From: Ignelater luminosus
Taxonomy: Eukaryota; Arthropoda; Insecta; Coleoptera; Elateridae
DNA: 64,000 nucleotides
Assembly: GCA_011009095.1 (NCBI GenBank)
Contig: VTPC01000402.1
Coordinates: 80,998 to 144,997, forward strand
Direction of reading: 5' to 3'
The notes under the pieces were generated by a model. It saw only the letters and a program-made list of their open reading frames with translations, ran no database searches and was not told the DNA's origin. Position 1 is the stretch's first letter; each line of letters starts with the position of its first letter. Of the stretch, positions 31,531-44,515 are shown in pieces. The translations under genes were made by a program, and so were the position numbers.

Positions 31531-34439
31531 TACTAATTTGTCTGAGACTATCATATTTGTGTCAAACTGTTTTTTGAAGAATGAAGAATATTGCGTGATG
31601 TTTTTGGTTTAAGAGCTGCAAATCGAGAAGGTTAAGCGGAGGAGGTTATAGATCCGCGTGGTAACTAGTGCTGGGTGTTTGAAATGAGAACTGAAAAACA
31701 ACACAATGGCTCAAATTTTATACTTGCAGATTCGATATTGACTTTATGTTGTTACTTCTTCCTTTGCCCTATAATGTGCGGATAGGTTTCAAACCCCTAA
31801 TTCTATTCAAGAAAATAATTTACCATAAGATTCGCTCTAGAGATTCTTATCTGCGTAAATATTTATAAGTTTGGTCAAAAAGGATCAAGCTATACATGTT
31901 AGCTGAATTTAGAGTAGTATTAAAATCGAATATAACAAAAAAGTACCAGAACAGGGAAAGGAAAATCTAAAAACATTTTAGCAAACTTGTATTTCTAAAT
32001 AGACTTTACCAAAAGAAAAAGGAAATAATTTTTACTTCTATTTTTAAACACTGGATACCACTAGCTATCAGATTTCAGATCATCTAAGAATTTAAAGATT
32101 TCTTTCTCAAATTGATAATTAAATAAGTATGTGATTTTTAATTAGTTGAGAAGCAAAAATATTTTTAAACAATCAACAAAAGGAAATTATTGAAATGTAG
32201 CAATAATGTTGTCAGCTCACACATGTCGCTTTAAATTATTAAAGGAGGTTTTATAAACAGGAGCAATACTTTTTTATTTTAATTAATTGTAATTTGTTTT
32301 TCCTTTTAACAATTTGAAAATCGTCATCCTTTATAATAATCTACAACAAAACTGTGTAAGTTGTTAAGATAAATAGGCACAATTTTTTAAAATGTTAATG
32401 CCTTGGTAATACAATCCATTTGTCTTTATTTAGGCCAATATATTATCTCCCATTGGAACTTATTTAGAGTAAAGTCGGATATTTCGGTGTACTACACTCA
32501 ATTTGAATGTGTATCCATTAGTCATTCTCACATATTTTGCTCCAAATCTGATATATCCCACCTCGTATCACGCCACGTTGAAATTCCGTAATCAATCATA
32601 TTTGTGTTTCAATTTGACAATATTTTTTACCCCACTAAAGCCGTATGAAGTGTGAGAAAGTTATATAACAACCGAAAGTAAATAAAACTCAATGGACTTG
32701 TATTCGTTCCTTCCTTTGGGGGTTCTTTTAGTGTGCCGCTGATAAATCAAACACAGAAAAGAAAAAAAAAACTTTCGTTTTTAAACTTCCGATTCGACAA
32801 TAATAATGGAGCGAGAATTGGGTGAAACTTGGCTAATCCATTATTTTAACGGCTTCATAACTAAATTAAAATCGCTTCGTCACGTCTGTTGCACATTTAG
32901 TTTAATTTTGACTTAGATTTGACTTAAAATGTTAGATTTAGTAGGAAATGAACAAACACCTGTAGGTGAAAGCAAATGAAACAACTCCAATAAATTGATG
33001 TGAATTTACAGCGCTCCTAACGTTTGGGTTTGTGATTTCAATTTACTCAAAGAATTGTTTCTGTTTTCTCGCGGGATAAAGTTGCAATATAAAGCTAGGA
33101 CAGGATTGTGTTCACTAAAATATTAGTATTTAAAGTGTGAGAGATGGTGAAGAATCTAAAAATAAAAATATTCAGATTTGCCGTTGTTTATTGCAGTTAT
33201 ATAATCGCTCTACTTTCTAGATGTTTGCGTAAAAGAAAGCGCAGTTACAAAATATAAAACTGCACTACTTATTAAAATAAATAATTATATTAGAACTTTG
33301 ATTTGCATTTCAACATACGACACTAAACATATTAGTACATAATTCAGTCATTCAAGGATAATCCTGTATAGGATCTTACGGGGAAGATCCTGTGTAAGCA
33401 CAATTTTATGTATTTACCTCCCCGTGCCAACTAGTATATCATATAATGGTAAAATCTACGTTCTGCTTTGAATACTCCTGAACATTTTTTCACAATTTTC
33501 TCGCTTTTTGTAACCAATACAATGTACATTGTACATCATTGTCTAATTGTATCGTAAAAATACACACGTAAATATCTCCAATTGGGCTAATGGATATTAG
33601 GAACTGACCTTGTTTTTAGTAATTAGGAACCTCTTATCAAATATTGACCAAGGTCTACTATGAAGATAATACCCTAGAAGCTTATCGAAAATCTAATTAC
33701 TACAAAAATATCTGATTCATTATAGTTCATTAAAGGTATAATTTCTGGCCAATCTTTATAAAAGGATTTGTTATGTTTGAATTAGTTATCAACGTTAATT
33801 TGTTGCACGAGTTATGTCCTGCGTATCTCCATCAGGCATCAGTTTTCTTTCTTTGATGACCTTATTGTATTAGGCTGAAGAATCATAAACAGCGTCGGTA
33901 TTGGTATTATCATTTGTAAGAGCTTGTCGCCCTTAGATAATATCATTAGTTGCTACAAGGATAGTAACAACACAATTCCTTTGACCAGCATGTCGTTTAG
34001 ACACTTCAAACAGAATTTTTAAAACATAAATAGGATAAAAAGAAATAAATTTGCATGATTAATTGTAGAACAAGTGAAATTGGATTACTTGTACTAGTTA
34101 ATCATGTCACTTGTCATTTCGCATTTTTAATTCCTTTAATTCCTTCATTATCATTACAAGATAAAAAAACCTTATTTATACACACGTGTTAATTTTATAA
34201 TAAGTTATTATTGTTTTATCAAGAACGTATACTTTTAGACAGCCGTTTCAATCTTATTTGGCCTCATTTCACAAATACTCACATTTCTCTTTTTTCGGTT
34301 AAAGACATAAAGTATATCAAACCTGTTAGTTCTGCTGCAATGTTTTTCGAGAAAACCAACAAGCATACAAATGCGAAGATTATTAAAAATGATAACGAGC
34401 GAGATCAGGTTTGGCTTCTTCCTCTTGTAATCTTCATTT
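31531..34439. other. No gene recognised
   Basis: AT-rich sequence without supported frames. A small inverted pair, AGGATCTT / AAGATCCT, lies near 33368-33390. Nothing else is structured enough to annotate. Confidence 0.5.
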
Positions 34440-34800
34440 TCTACCATCAGGACATCCACGATGGTATAGAAGTGGGCGGCACCCTTCACCAGACGACTTG
34501 CGATGATCAAGGTTCGTCTTCGACTAGATCACATGCGGTGCCATATTTACAGTTTGGCTTTTCCTTCCACCAGACAGCCTACTATTGAGTCACCTACAGT
34601 GCTATGTAACCGGCGCGGCGGTAGCCTACAATTAACTTTCGTTTCTCATTAGAGCATCTATGGTGCCCGACTATTACGTTCTGCCGACGCTAGGGCTTCG
34701 CCCTTAGTAAGGTTACCTGCGGTGCTATTCAATGCACCAGGCTGCCTTTGGTAGAAAGGCCACCTGCAGTGACCTACAGTAAAGTTTTGGCGGAACTGGT
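34440..34800 (+). repeat. Second cluster of the ~45-bp degenerate repeat family
   Basis: Units contain CACCCTTCACCAG, TTTGGCTTTTCCTTCCACCAG, TCACATGCGGTGCCATATT, GTTACCTGCGGTGCTATT and CCACCTGCAGTGACCTAC, close to the motifs of the 6534-8165 array. Period is about 45-50 bases. The open frames crossing it on both strands are by-products of the repeat rather than genes. Confidence 0.55.
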
Positions 34801-35085
34801 CTGCTGTTTCTCGTTGATAGTACAACGGTGAACCATTGGATGCTGAGACTAAGCTGGGTCGTTGCTGTTTGCTGGTTGATCTTCTTGGATGTCTTTTATT
34901 TGGTGTCCCATGCTGGAAGAGACTGAATATTGGTGCGCTCATCTCAGATGAAATTTTCTTGGAATACCTCCATATGAGCTTCTTGTACTTGCTTTGTTGT
35001 TGCATGTGAGTTATTAAATGCTGCAGGACCTTAAGAAAATAAGGCATAAGGTCTGCGTTTTCACTCCCGAATCAATCAATGAACT

Positions 35086-35360
35086 TTGAAAATTATCAGT
35101 GATCGTAAACAAAGATTTTTGGGTTTTGACTCTTCTGATTCTAAGTGCATCAAGCTTCAACCTTTTTTGTCCCAATATGAATCAGGAACTAATTTTGACA
35201 TTTCCGGCCAAAGTTTGATAACTCGAACTCGAAGGGAAAGAAAAAACACTTCCAGTAATCAGAACTAATCAAAATAAATGTATGTACAATGTATATCAGT
35301 AGTTTGAGTTATCAAGGATTTCGCGTTATCGAGGTTCGAGTTATTGAAATTCGACCGTTT
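35086..35360. mobile_element. Possible pogo/Tigger-like transposon end
   Basis: Around 35310-35357 the sequence alternates GAGTTATC, CGTTATCGAGGTTCGAG and TTATTGAAATTCGA. At 35217-35236 lies the inverse, GATAACTCGAACTCGAAG. Repeated TCGAGTTATC words of this kind are characteristic of pogo/Tigger termini. A 60-codon open frame (35086-35268) precedes it but has no motif I can match. No outer boundary or target duplication is visible, so this is a tentative call. Confidence 0.3.
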
Positions 35361-35600
35361 TTCCAATGACGATGTAAGCTCTTGTCTATGGAAGAATCTT
35401 TAACTATAGATCAGATTGTATGGAATGTTTATTGCTCAAAAAGGATAGTTATTCATTAGGCAATAAAGCAAACATACATGTTAATTGGATATAAAAGCTT
35501 TACCGTAAACATGGAAATTAAAGTAAAAGGCCACTGAAACTGTTTTCTCTTTATTTCTTATTGAAGAATAATGAAGAATCTCTGATATTCAATTTATGTA

Positions 35601-36480
35601 CGAGGTGTGTGAGAAAAGTAATGAGACTGGCAACACTGGGGGAGATTTGGCAACGTTGTGTCTACCGGCCTGTGCTAAACCGGTTTGTTTATCGTTTCCA
35701 CTTCCTCAGTCCGAGTTACAACTCCGTACAGCTAACACATTATTTTTGACAGCGCCATCAGTGAAGTTGTGTTTTTGTTGTGTGTTACAGAAATGGAGCA
35801 TCGGAATTTAGAGCAACGTTGTGCAATAAAGTTTTGTGTTAAACTTGGTGAATCCGCGAGTGTGACTTTTGAAAAGTTGAAACAGGTCTATGGGGAACAG
35901 TGCTTATCAAGAGCACAAGTTTTCCGCTGGCACAAATCATTTTTGGACGACCGAGAACACGTTGAAGATGAACCTCGCTCAGGGAGACCTTCAACTTCAA
36001 AAACTGACGAAAACGTTGAACGTGTGAGGGCTCTTGTGAGATCAGACCGTCGTTTAACAATAAGGATGATGAGTGAACAGTTAAATTTAAACACTTTCAC
36101 CGTGCATCAAATTTTGACAGACATCATGACAATGCTCTGTGTCACACAGCAATTTCCATCAGTGAATTTTTGACCTCAAAACGCATTACTGTTGTTCCTC
36201 ATCCCCCCTATTCACCTGATTTGAGTCCTTGTGACTTTTTCCTTTTCCCGAAATTGAAACATGTCCTAAAAGGACGTCATTTTGGAACTCTGGAGAACAT
36301 TCAGAAGACTGTGACCGACCAGTTAAAAGCCATACCAGTTGAATACTTCCAGCGCTGCTACCAAGAGTGGGAACAACGACTCCGCCGGAACTACTTTGAA
36401 GGGGATAACATTGTTGTTTGAAAAAAATAAAAACTTTGGTTAGTATGAAATCAGTTTCATTACTTTTCTCACAAACCTCG
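35601..36480 (+). mobile_element. Internally deleted mariner element (DD34D)
   Basis: The termini CGAGGTGTGTGAGAAAAGTA and its inverted copy (CGAGGTTTGTGAGAAAAGTA) form ~28-bp repeats with few mismatches. TA lies at 35599-35600 and 36481-36482. At 880 bp it is about 400 bp shorter than a typical 1.3-kb mariner. The loss is inside the transposase gene. The ends are intact, so it could have been mobilised in trans. Confidence 0.92.
35793..36421 (+). pseudogene. Mariner transposase with central deletion
   Basis: ATG 35793 opens a frame with the mariner N-terminal HTH region (EHRNLEQRCAIKFCVKLGES, then SRAQVFRWHKSF) and a GRPSTSKTDENVERVR linker, up to TVHQILTD. There the sequence jumps to HHDNALCHTAISISEFL in the +2 frame at about 36120. 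The missing part includes the first catalytic Asp, roughly 130 codons by comparison with the family length. The second half runs open to 36421 with HHDN, then PHPPYSPDLSPCDFFLFPKL: Asp at 36128-36130 and the third Asp 34 residues further on, the DD34D signature. A small additional deletion near the end joins RLRR to NYFEGDNIVV. Confidence 0.92.
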
Positions 36481-36482
36481 TA

Positions 36483-39400
36483 TGTAGTTAATTTAAAGAA
36501 CTTAGTAAACATACAAAAACTTACCTCACTTGTGTTTACGTTCCTTAAAGAAACTTGACTTGAAGATGACCAGTGCCTAGTAAGATCAGTTTTCGAAGTA
36601 ATAATGAAACATGGGTTATAAAAAATTACATGAAAATGAATAAATAATAGATTGAGAAGAAATTATTTGGGATAATCGTTTGCTTATTAGCTACAAGGAC
36701 TTTCTTCTTGGCCTTGGTAAGTTATAAATAAACCTTAGCTTGTGTATAAGGTATAAGAGAAAGAGAATCATTATTTTGTTATAACATGTTTGCTTCCTAT
36801 AATATATACTATACACGTAATCTGTATTTATATTGTTTCTCATTACCTTAAAGAAGGGGAGCACTAACAAATCAAAACGAATCAAGTGTTCATCAGCATC
36901 TACCTGAGCTTTTGAAGTAATATTTAGTAAGAAGCTTAACGTACGTAAGTAAAAGCTGTTTATTATTAGTCACATGAAAGCTGAGATCATCAATACTTTC
37001 AAGTAGGCTGACAAATACTGCTTATTGCATATTGACTAATGGTATACGTAGGTTTAATCACTACTGCAATTAAATAATACTTCTGTCTACCTTTAATTCG
37101 CACTGCGAATACATTATGTAGTATTGGTCATGTTTGCAGAATATTAAAATATTTTAGATGGCTGAAGTCATAAAAACAATCTATATCCATATTAATTATA
37201 TCGAAAAAGGTATAATCAACCTTCTAAGTATGTTACCTTTCTATGCCGGGAAAAGAATAATTAAATTAGTGTTGTGGCATCAATATTGCACAATTTAATT
37301 TCTGAAACGCTCGCTTACGCCTTGTCTGATCCGAATATAATAAAATTACACTTTTTATTACATTAGGCAATTTGAAGAAATTCTCGTATCAGCAAAAAGA
37401 GAAATATAATTAATTATTTAATAAGATTCTAGTGTTGCACAAAAAAATGTGTGTGACGACATCCTGGGTGTCTAAACAAAGGCCACTTTCTGTACCGTTC
37501 TTGCTTTTGTTGTTGTTAATGATTACATACACACACATTCTTTATCTGTACAATAAACCGTAGAGCTGTTTAATTCTTTTATATTAAATGAACAAACAAC
37601 CTTGCATCTGCTTTAGAACCGTTTCTAATGTATTAAAAAGTCTACGGAATTGCACTTACAGTTACTTTTACTAATTACGAGAAAGTTTATTATAATAATA
37701 TCGCGAAGTGCATTAATAACCACGCCGGCTATTCAAGAAACAGCGTAACGGATTTATAACGACGATTTCTTTTGCATACAATCGTTAAGATTAGAATTAA
37801 TGCTTTTCTAAAACTGTACTCAAACATTATTTACAGTATCAGGGAAAATCAAGTGTAAAATTACACAATAACCGTTATGGCCTGCTCGAGGGCGTACATA
37901 TACTAAAATTAACCCCCGTATCGATGTTAAGTATGTGTGTATTCTCGGTATACTACTACTTGACTTGGTTCAGAATTTACATTACATTTGAATAAAATTC
38001 CAATATTCATTTAAAAAGTAAACGTCACAAGTAGTATGAATACAATCATTCCATTTGCTGCTACGATTAACAAAGATTAAAATCCGGGTTGTGTTAAGGT
38101 AAGTACAGTTGTAGTTGCCATTAACATTCTGACATTATGAATCAGAAAAATATTTTATTTGCTTTTTCATCTTTTCACTGCACTGGCGCGGTCGGTCGAT
38201 GACTAGCGGGTGTAATAAAAACAAGGTAAGTCATACGAGTCGAATTTTAGAGTTGCTTTTAGCATATCATGCTAATTACCGATGGTATAATTTAATAAGT
38301 TCAAATCTAATTAGTATTTATTTGTGGTAATGAGAGCAATCAATAAAAGTTGATGAATTATTTACATACAAATTACAAATTATTATCTAAATATTTCTTA
38401 AGTAGGTTTTTAGTTTAAACGCAGAGCGCTTTTTAAATTATTATTATTATTAAATGATAAACAGTCTGACAAAGATTTTAGTACTTATCTTGCTAGACCT
38501 ATCAATCTGATCATACTTTTACGATCGTTTCAAATAATTATTATAGAAAAGGAAATCAAGGGTTTACTATCAGTGTGAAGATGTAGATTTTGGTGTTCCG
38601 CAGGGTTTTGCTTTAGGACCATTATTTTATTCAGTTTACAGTATGTCGAATTAATCCTGATGGTTCTTGGCAAAACTAATACAGTCTTTGGAAAGTATTA
38701 TTATAATCTGCAGATTATTTCAAGTTTACTGTTATTCAAAAAACTGAATAAGTTTTTGAGATTAGACTCTTGAGATTGAAAATGTTGTACAGTCTCGTAT
38801 TTTGTTGAAGACATTCTTCTGCTCCATTTGCAAAGATAAAAAAGACATTTTTGATGACAAATTCTTTAAAGTATGATTTTAAATAGTACCTCCAATAACG
38901 AAGAGGAAGAGAAATAACGATAATAAAAAAATGAAGCAGGAAAGAATGAAGAAGAAGAAACCAAATATCTTATATCAAAATTCGTTGTCTGACTAGGTTG
39001 CCCAAAAAAGTAGAATCATTCGCATGCCCGACTAAAATCCCAATTATTCCATATCTCACATTTGGTAACATGCCTTTCTCAATACACCATAAGTTTGAGG
39101 ACCAAGGGTATTTCTTGATGTCTAAAATTAATAGTCTTGGAAATCCTTTTTAATGTAGCAGAAGCAACCGAGAACAGTGATTATCTCTTTACAAGAAAAA
39201 AATCTAAACTTGCAGAAATTAATGAAGCTACGGAATGCCTTTATGCTTAATGATAATAATTATATGTTTCAATATAACGTTTAGAATTGACTGATACAAC
39301 TTCCATTGTCGCATTGCACCTAAAAACAAGATTAGTGGTTCCTTAGGAATTTCCCAAGAGATCTCCATTACGTAAATGCGCAGATTTGTTTGCTAACGAA

Positions 39401-40260
39401 TTCTGACAATATTTGACCTGTTTAGGTTCTCTATCGAAATGTTCTAAATTCTATTGCAAATTAACATTAATAATTGCTTGGTTTAAGAAAATGACTTTTA
39501 AAAAATTTGAGTGCTGTAAGAAAGAAAATTCTAACTTTACTAGAATGTGTGCTTGTTACCGAGTTGAATGAAGATCAAGATCAGCGATACTAAAATTTAT
39601 TAAAACCAAAGAGGTCAGTTACACTGACGTTAACTATCTTTTTCCGTCTTCCTGCGTCGTCACTAACGTAACTACTGTCATAAAATATCCATTGTTTCTA
39701 AAGGAAAAACTGTTAAGATGTTACCAGTAAGGGCCTCAATATTAAACTGATGATTGAATGAAATGTTGAACACACTAGACATTATAGCAGAGATCACGTA
39801 CTCCCCCGATATATTTTACCAAGCTATGACTAACCTTTGTGAGCTTCCTGGCATGCTGGCAGTTAATAATTTAAAGATGTAATTATCGTTAGTTTGCTCT
39901 GCATCATCAGGTGGATCCCTGTTACGCCGAGTCTAAAAAACACAGCTCTTATGAATACTTACGCATCTCCTATATAACTCGAGATTAGGATAACTGGTCT
40001 AATAAATTACTGACCCAATAGAACATTCGTTTGGTCAAATGAAGCTTCTTGACTTCAACTATTTCAATAAAATTTCGACAAAAAAAATTAAACTGGTTTG
40101 TCTTCCTTGATATTTATGGGACGATTAGAACAACTGCTACTACCTCTGCCTTCAGAAACGCACGCCTGAAATGTTCAATTGTGTTAAAAATAGAAAGTCT
40201 GGCTCTTCCAACAACCAAGACTATATTATGGTCGGATTATCATATTAGATTCAAGCTCAT
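36483..40260. other. 3.8-kb stretch without recognised gene
   Basis: AT-rich, with short trinucleotide (ATT) tracts near 38440. Two GTAAGT words (38099 and 38226) follow short CG-richer sequence but lack convincing exons. No transposon ends were recognised. Confidence 0.5.
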
Positions 40261-40740
40261 TTGATGATGATGATTCCCGCCATTCTGGCGAGAGGTCATT
40301 ACGAACGGTATTGCACTGGTTTCATTGATTTTTGTGAAATGCCGCCCTTTTTTGTACGTGGATTGTTGGCTCGGATGGCAGTGGACCGCGCTGCGAAGGT
40401 AGAGGTTTATAGAAATTTTGGCATATATCCGCCGCTAATAGTTCTACCCCTCTCCAGAGCAAAGACATACTTCGGCCAGCGTCGGTTACTGAAATCAAGT
40501 GCCTACGCCTCCAAAACGTAGCTCTAAAACCGAATGGGTTTGCGGACTTCTAAGTGCGAACGGCACAAACAGAGAGAACCACTGCCGACGTTTGCACACT
40601 CCCGTACACGACGCAGAACTGAGCTCATTTGAAATGAATGACGTCACATAACAGCATATTACATTTTTGAGGAACACGATTTATCAAGTCACGTACCTTA
40701 ACATCTAAAATACCTAAAATAAACCTTCCTGCAAGACCTC
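40261..40740. other. CpG-rich patch without recognised product
   Basis: CG dinucleotides and overall GC are well above background (GACCGCGCTGCGAAGG, CCGCCGCTAATAG, GGCCAGCGTCGG, GCCGACGTTTGC). It contains TGACGTCA at 40638-40645. An 86-residue frame on the + strand (40261-40521, first ATG at 40264) and two frames on the - strand overlap, with no domain visible in any. It borders a dispersed repeat (40754-40820), so it may be the less-decayed end of a repeat; a promoter or exon is the alternative. Confidence 0.35.
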
Positions 40741-40753
40741 TGATGTCCGTTTT

Positions 40754-40820
40754 TGCGGAAAACGCGTGGTAGTGAATATAAATTTTCGGGGGAATCCCCC
40801 ATGTCTGTTCATAAGATCCA
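40754..40820 (+). repeat. Dispersed repeat, copy 2 (partner at 8779-8853)
   Basis: Shares GGTAG(C/T)GAATATAAAT, a GGGGGAATCCCC palindrome-like block and ATGTCTG, in order, with 8779-8853. The copies differ by small indels. No termini are defined. Confidence 0.5.
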
Positions 40821-40829
40821 AGGGGGTTC

Positions 40830-43570
40830 CATGTTTGGTTAGGAGTCCGCACGCATGAATAGCTTTCGTGAAAACTTGTGCGAAATCGTCTGTATATCCT
40901 ACAGAATTTTGCGCTAGTTTGGGATTAACCGATGTCCTATCACTTTCACAGACTGCCAAGTTTTTCTAAAAGCGTGATGCCATTTCAAAATAAAGTATCT
41001 TTTTTGTCTGAGGTGACTTATCGCAAATTCAGAAACTAGTCCTGTATAACATGGTCGTTTGGTTAGCACAGTCAAAAGAGAAACGAACAAAATACCATAA
41101 AAGTCTCTTGTCTAAAATTCCCAATATCTTCCTTTCCAATTTCTACAGTTTCCTTCCTTACAAATCTCCAATTTAAATTATTCTGTTGCAACTACCTACT
41201 TACTGCTCAACTACAATAGAAGTATTAAAGTTATGGGAGTGTACTAAACTAAATGTTTGGTGTTACGATATGCCGATGTTTAATGTATAAACCTGTGACA
41301 GTTTAGTACATTTTTTTAGTTGGCCCGATTATAAAAAAAATATGTGGTAGACAAACATCGTTACTAGAGCTACATTGAAACCTAATAAATAGAACCTCGA
41401 GTGATTGCTTTGTTTATTTTTATTTTTTGTTCAGACAATGTTTGGTATTTTTTTTTCGGTTATATGTATTCGAATATAATTCTAATTGTATAGCATCATT
41501 CATCGACTTGTTTAATAAAAATATGAATGAATGAATTTCGAGTTTTTAAATTGAGTCAACCGCAAATTTCCTGGAATCCTTTTTTATTTGAAATACAAGT
41601 TTGGTATACCGCAATCTTTCAATGCCACTCACCTTGCCTATTCATTGCAGAATTAAAAATCTGAAATTCGTTTAAATGTAAATCTTCATGATAAAACAAA
41701 AAAGAAAGAAAATAAACGAACTTAGCGTATTTTGGCAGCGTTTTCGACGAACCACCAATCGTTCCAATGATTTTATCTGCGGTCAATTTCCTTTGTTTTA
41801 AGTTCGACAGATCGTTAGAGTGACTAACTGGTGAAATCATTAAGAAGAAAAACGCGATGTTCTTTAGCTTAAAACATCAATTACCAACGGCACACTTTTG
41901 AAACAGGAGATTACCAGAGTGCTAGAAATCGGAGTGGTGAAATCAGATCTGTAATTAAAATTTTGATTGCACAAGAAATACATTTAATATAAATGGCATC
42001 CTACATACTTTACTCGTGATTTTATAATTTGGATAGTTTTATGTGGGAGTGAAAAAAATGTCAAGAATTGATGCAATTGAACATGAACGTGTATAAAAGA
42101 TTACGCAGCATATTCGCAACATTTCTTATTAACAGCTTTGGTCGTTACATTACACTTGAGTCAATTTATTTGTTATTTCGCTGAAATTGACAGTTGCCAC
42201 TTTATTAGTTATGATTAAATATATTAAAGTGAATGAAAACAACGATTCAATTATAGAGCCCGTGTTTGTTTGTTTGTTTTATTGCTTCTATTCTGATAGT
42301 TATTCTATTATTCTTAATTTAGTAGTGTATCGAATATACTAGAAATTGCAATGCGTTTCGGTGTTTAAAAATTTAAAACTTCATGCATAAATAGAAACCA
42401 CAAAAGAGTTAGCTATGTTGAATGCCAATCGATTGTGCGGTGCTGCATTCTTTTTTACACTTATTTGAATGTTTAAAAGTAGCACGGAAAAATGTGCGAC
42501 CTCGGTATGTTGGTATGTACAAAACAGGTAGTTTCAGTTTTTGAAAAAAAAAATGTTGAATCGAAAATTGTCGGGTCTTTTGATGGATAGAATATAGTGC
42601 AAAGAGAGGAAACCGAAACAGGATGTTCCACAAAAAAATATAAAACTACAATTCCATTCCTCCATCATATTGCGTAATAAAAGCATGGTTAAAATTTTAA
42701 CGATTTTAAAAGACAGGATTAAAGTTTATTTGCGTGGAACTGCAAACAACACTTTTCTTGGTTATACCAGGGCGGCCGAGAACTTCTGAGGTAATAAAGA
42801 ACTGGATAAGGCCAAAATGGCTTATTTAAATTCTTCTAAATCCATAACCTCTACCAAGATTTATATCGTCAGATGATCTCTTGACACGGTTTCATAACCT
42901 TATCGTCAATACTAAATGTCATTCTGTTTATAAAGACGTTTTTGTATATCATTCGCGTAATTATCCAAAGATGATAAATAACTCCTGCCACTTCACATTA
43001 ATTTGGAAGATTCTTACTTAGCTCGTTTAGAGTTATTTTAAAATTTGCAGAAATTAACGAAGTAGAAAAATAATCATTCAGCTATCAGCAAGTTCATGAA
43101 CTCAAACTCAAATCAAGCAAAACACAATTTCTTCTACAGAATCTGCGAAAGAAACCGAATCACGAACTCTTTGTACTAATACACTTATGAAAATGAAACA
43201 AAAGAAAAATGATAAGCTTCAGTCTTCGAGCCATTAAGAAATTTTTTGAAATTTTGATTCACATCCCTGTTTATCTGAAAGAAGGAAAATTTTCATAAGG
43301 ATTAAATACTTGTTTCCTGATTAGCACAAGGAAATAAATTTGAAAAAAAAATTTGATAAAATCTATACATAGTTGGACTCGGATTATTTAAAATTTGCAT
43401 AGCAGTGTACAATTTAGTTTAACTGAATTACAGTTTTGAAGTATAACATGAATCAACTTGGTCTGATATTTGTTTTTATAGAACATAAAGGAGCAATGTA
43501 AGAATGAGCGAAGTTTCACTGAGAATCGTTTTCCAATAAACTACTATATATGACTTAAATAGTTAAATAA
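40830..43570. other. No gene recognised
   Basis: AT-rich. Contains AATAAAAATATGAATGAATGAAT at 41515-41537, which resembles the simple-repeat tail of a non-LTR retrotransposon, and an ACAGGATGTTCCACAAA word near 42619 that resembles a mariner-type terminus. Neither has a matching partner. Confidence 0.45.
41524..41537 (+). repeat. Short (ATGA)n tail, possible LINE 3' end
   Basis: Three ATGA units directly after AATAAAAAT. Many RTE/R1-type elements end in a polyadenylation-like word and a short tandem tail. No upstream coding remnant was recognised, so the assignment is weak. Confidence 0.3.
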
Positions 43571-43578
43571 AGAAGAGT

Positions 43579-44031
43579 TTAGATAATATACGCACATATA
43601 CACCACAAGTGATAGCTCGGGAGCGTTGGTTTCACAAGATCAACTCCACTGAAATGGGCCATGGTTTGCCGTTGTTCCTTTATTTTGAAGGTTGCACTTG
43701 CTTTAGTTTTAATTCTGTTGTTGATTACTTTTATATATTTTATATATAGAGGCGTTGGTTGGCTTTTCTTTGTGTCTATTTCTTTCATTCTCAAGCTGAG
43801 AGTCTTTTTTCTCTTTTCCGTCCAAGTCGTTCCCGTCTTCTTTTTCGGTCTTTCCTCTTGGTAAACTATGGATCTAAAGATTTTCCTGTTTTGGATATCT
43901 TCTTGCATGATTTCTACTAGTTTTAGATCATTTTTGATTTCCCCGATCCATTTCATGGTCTCAGTGTTTGCTGTACTTCGGTTTTCATAGAATTCAACTA
44001 TTTGTTTTTTGGTGAATCTGTCTGGTTTCAT
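43579..44031 (-). pseudogene. LINE ORF2 C-terminal extension remnant
   Basis: An open stretch of 150 codons reads MKPDRFTKKQIVEF, then MKWIGEIKNDLKLVEIMQED and KKKTGTTWTEKRKKTLSLRM. These match the order of motifs I know in insect LINE proteins after the RT domain: a MxPxRLTKQIF-type start, a TKWxxEIxxDL block and a KKTGTxWxEERKxxHSxRM block. The frame drifts into unrelated sequence near its end (43620-43579). Confidence 0.7.
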
Positions 44032-44065
44032 TCTCTTGATGTGTCCGTAGAAGTTTAATCTGCGT

Positions 44066-44515
44066 TTACCAATACCACCGTGAATGTCTGTATATTGTTT
44101 GATTTTGTGGTTGCTTCTTAGCCTGAACTGTCCATCTGTGAATTTTGGTTCCAGAATTCTGCGTATAATTTTTCGTTCTCTTTTCTTGATGTTTTCTGTT
44201 TAAAATTAGAGTTTCTGAAGTATGGAGACATTCTGGTTTAACGACAGTGTTGTGATGTCTTAATGTTGCGTGTTTGGAGATGCATTTCTTGTTATTTTTT
44301 TGGGTGAGTCGATACGCTGTTTCCATTTTTTGACATCTTATTTCGTTAGCTTTTTTTTTCAATTCCATTGTTTCATATTTAAACAGTTCATTTTGCCATA
44401 TTTTGTTTTCATATACTTTGGTGCGTTGTTGTTGTATCCTATTTTTTTCAAATGAGATTTGGAGACCAACTTTTTTGCAGTTTGTTTTAAAAGTTAAATC
44501 TGTGTTTGGAGCTGT
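44066..44515 (-). pseudogene. LINE reverse-transcriptase thumb / post-RT remnant
   Basis: From the right: TFKTNCKKVGLQISFEKN (RT segment following the palm), then after a frameshift APKYMKTKYGK, then the frame with KMETAYRLTQKNNKKCISKH, LRHHNTVVKPECLHTSETLI and LNRKHQEKRTKNYTQNSGTK. KxGLQISFEK and RHYxTVxRPExLYxSE(C/T)L are recurrent blocks of insect LINE proteins. At least two frameshifts separate the pieces. Confidence 0.75.

Noticed and set aside
34211..34588. 125-codon open frame on the plus strand
   Set aside because: It starts at a non-ATG codon, shows no recognised domain and runs into the same repeat cluster.
34658..35047. 129-codon open frame on the minus strand
   Set aside because: Its C-terminal half is the antisense of the ~45-bp degenerate repeat cluster and the rest shows no domain or splice context, so it is best explained by repeat sequence.
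38091..38230. Two GTAAGT donors near CG-richer sequence, possible exons
   Set aside because: GTAAGT is expected by chance many times in 64 kb; acceptors are weak and the intervening frames are short.
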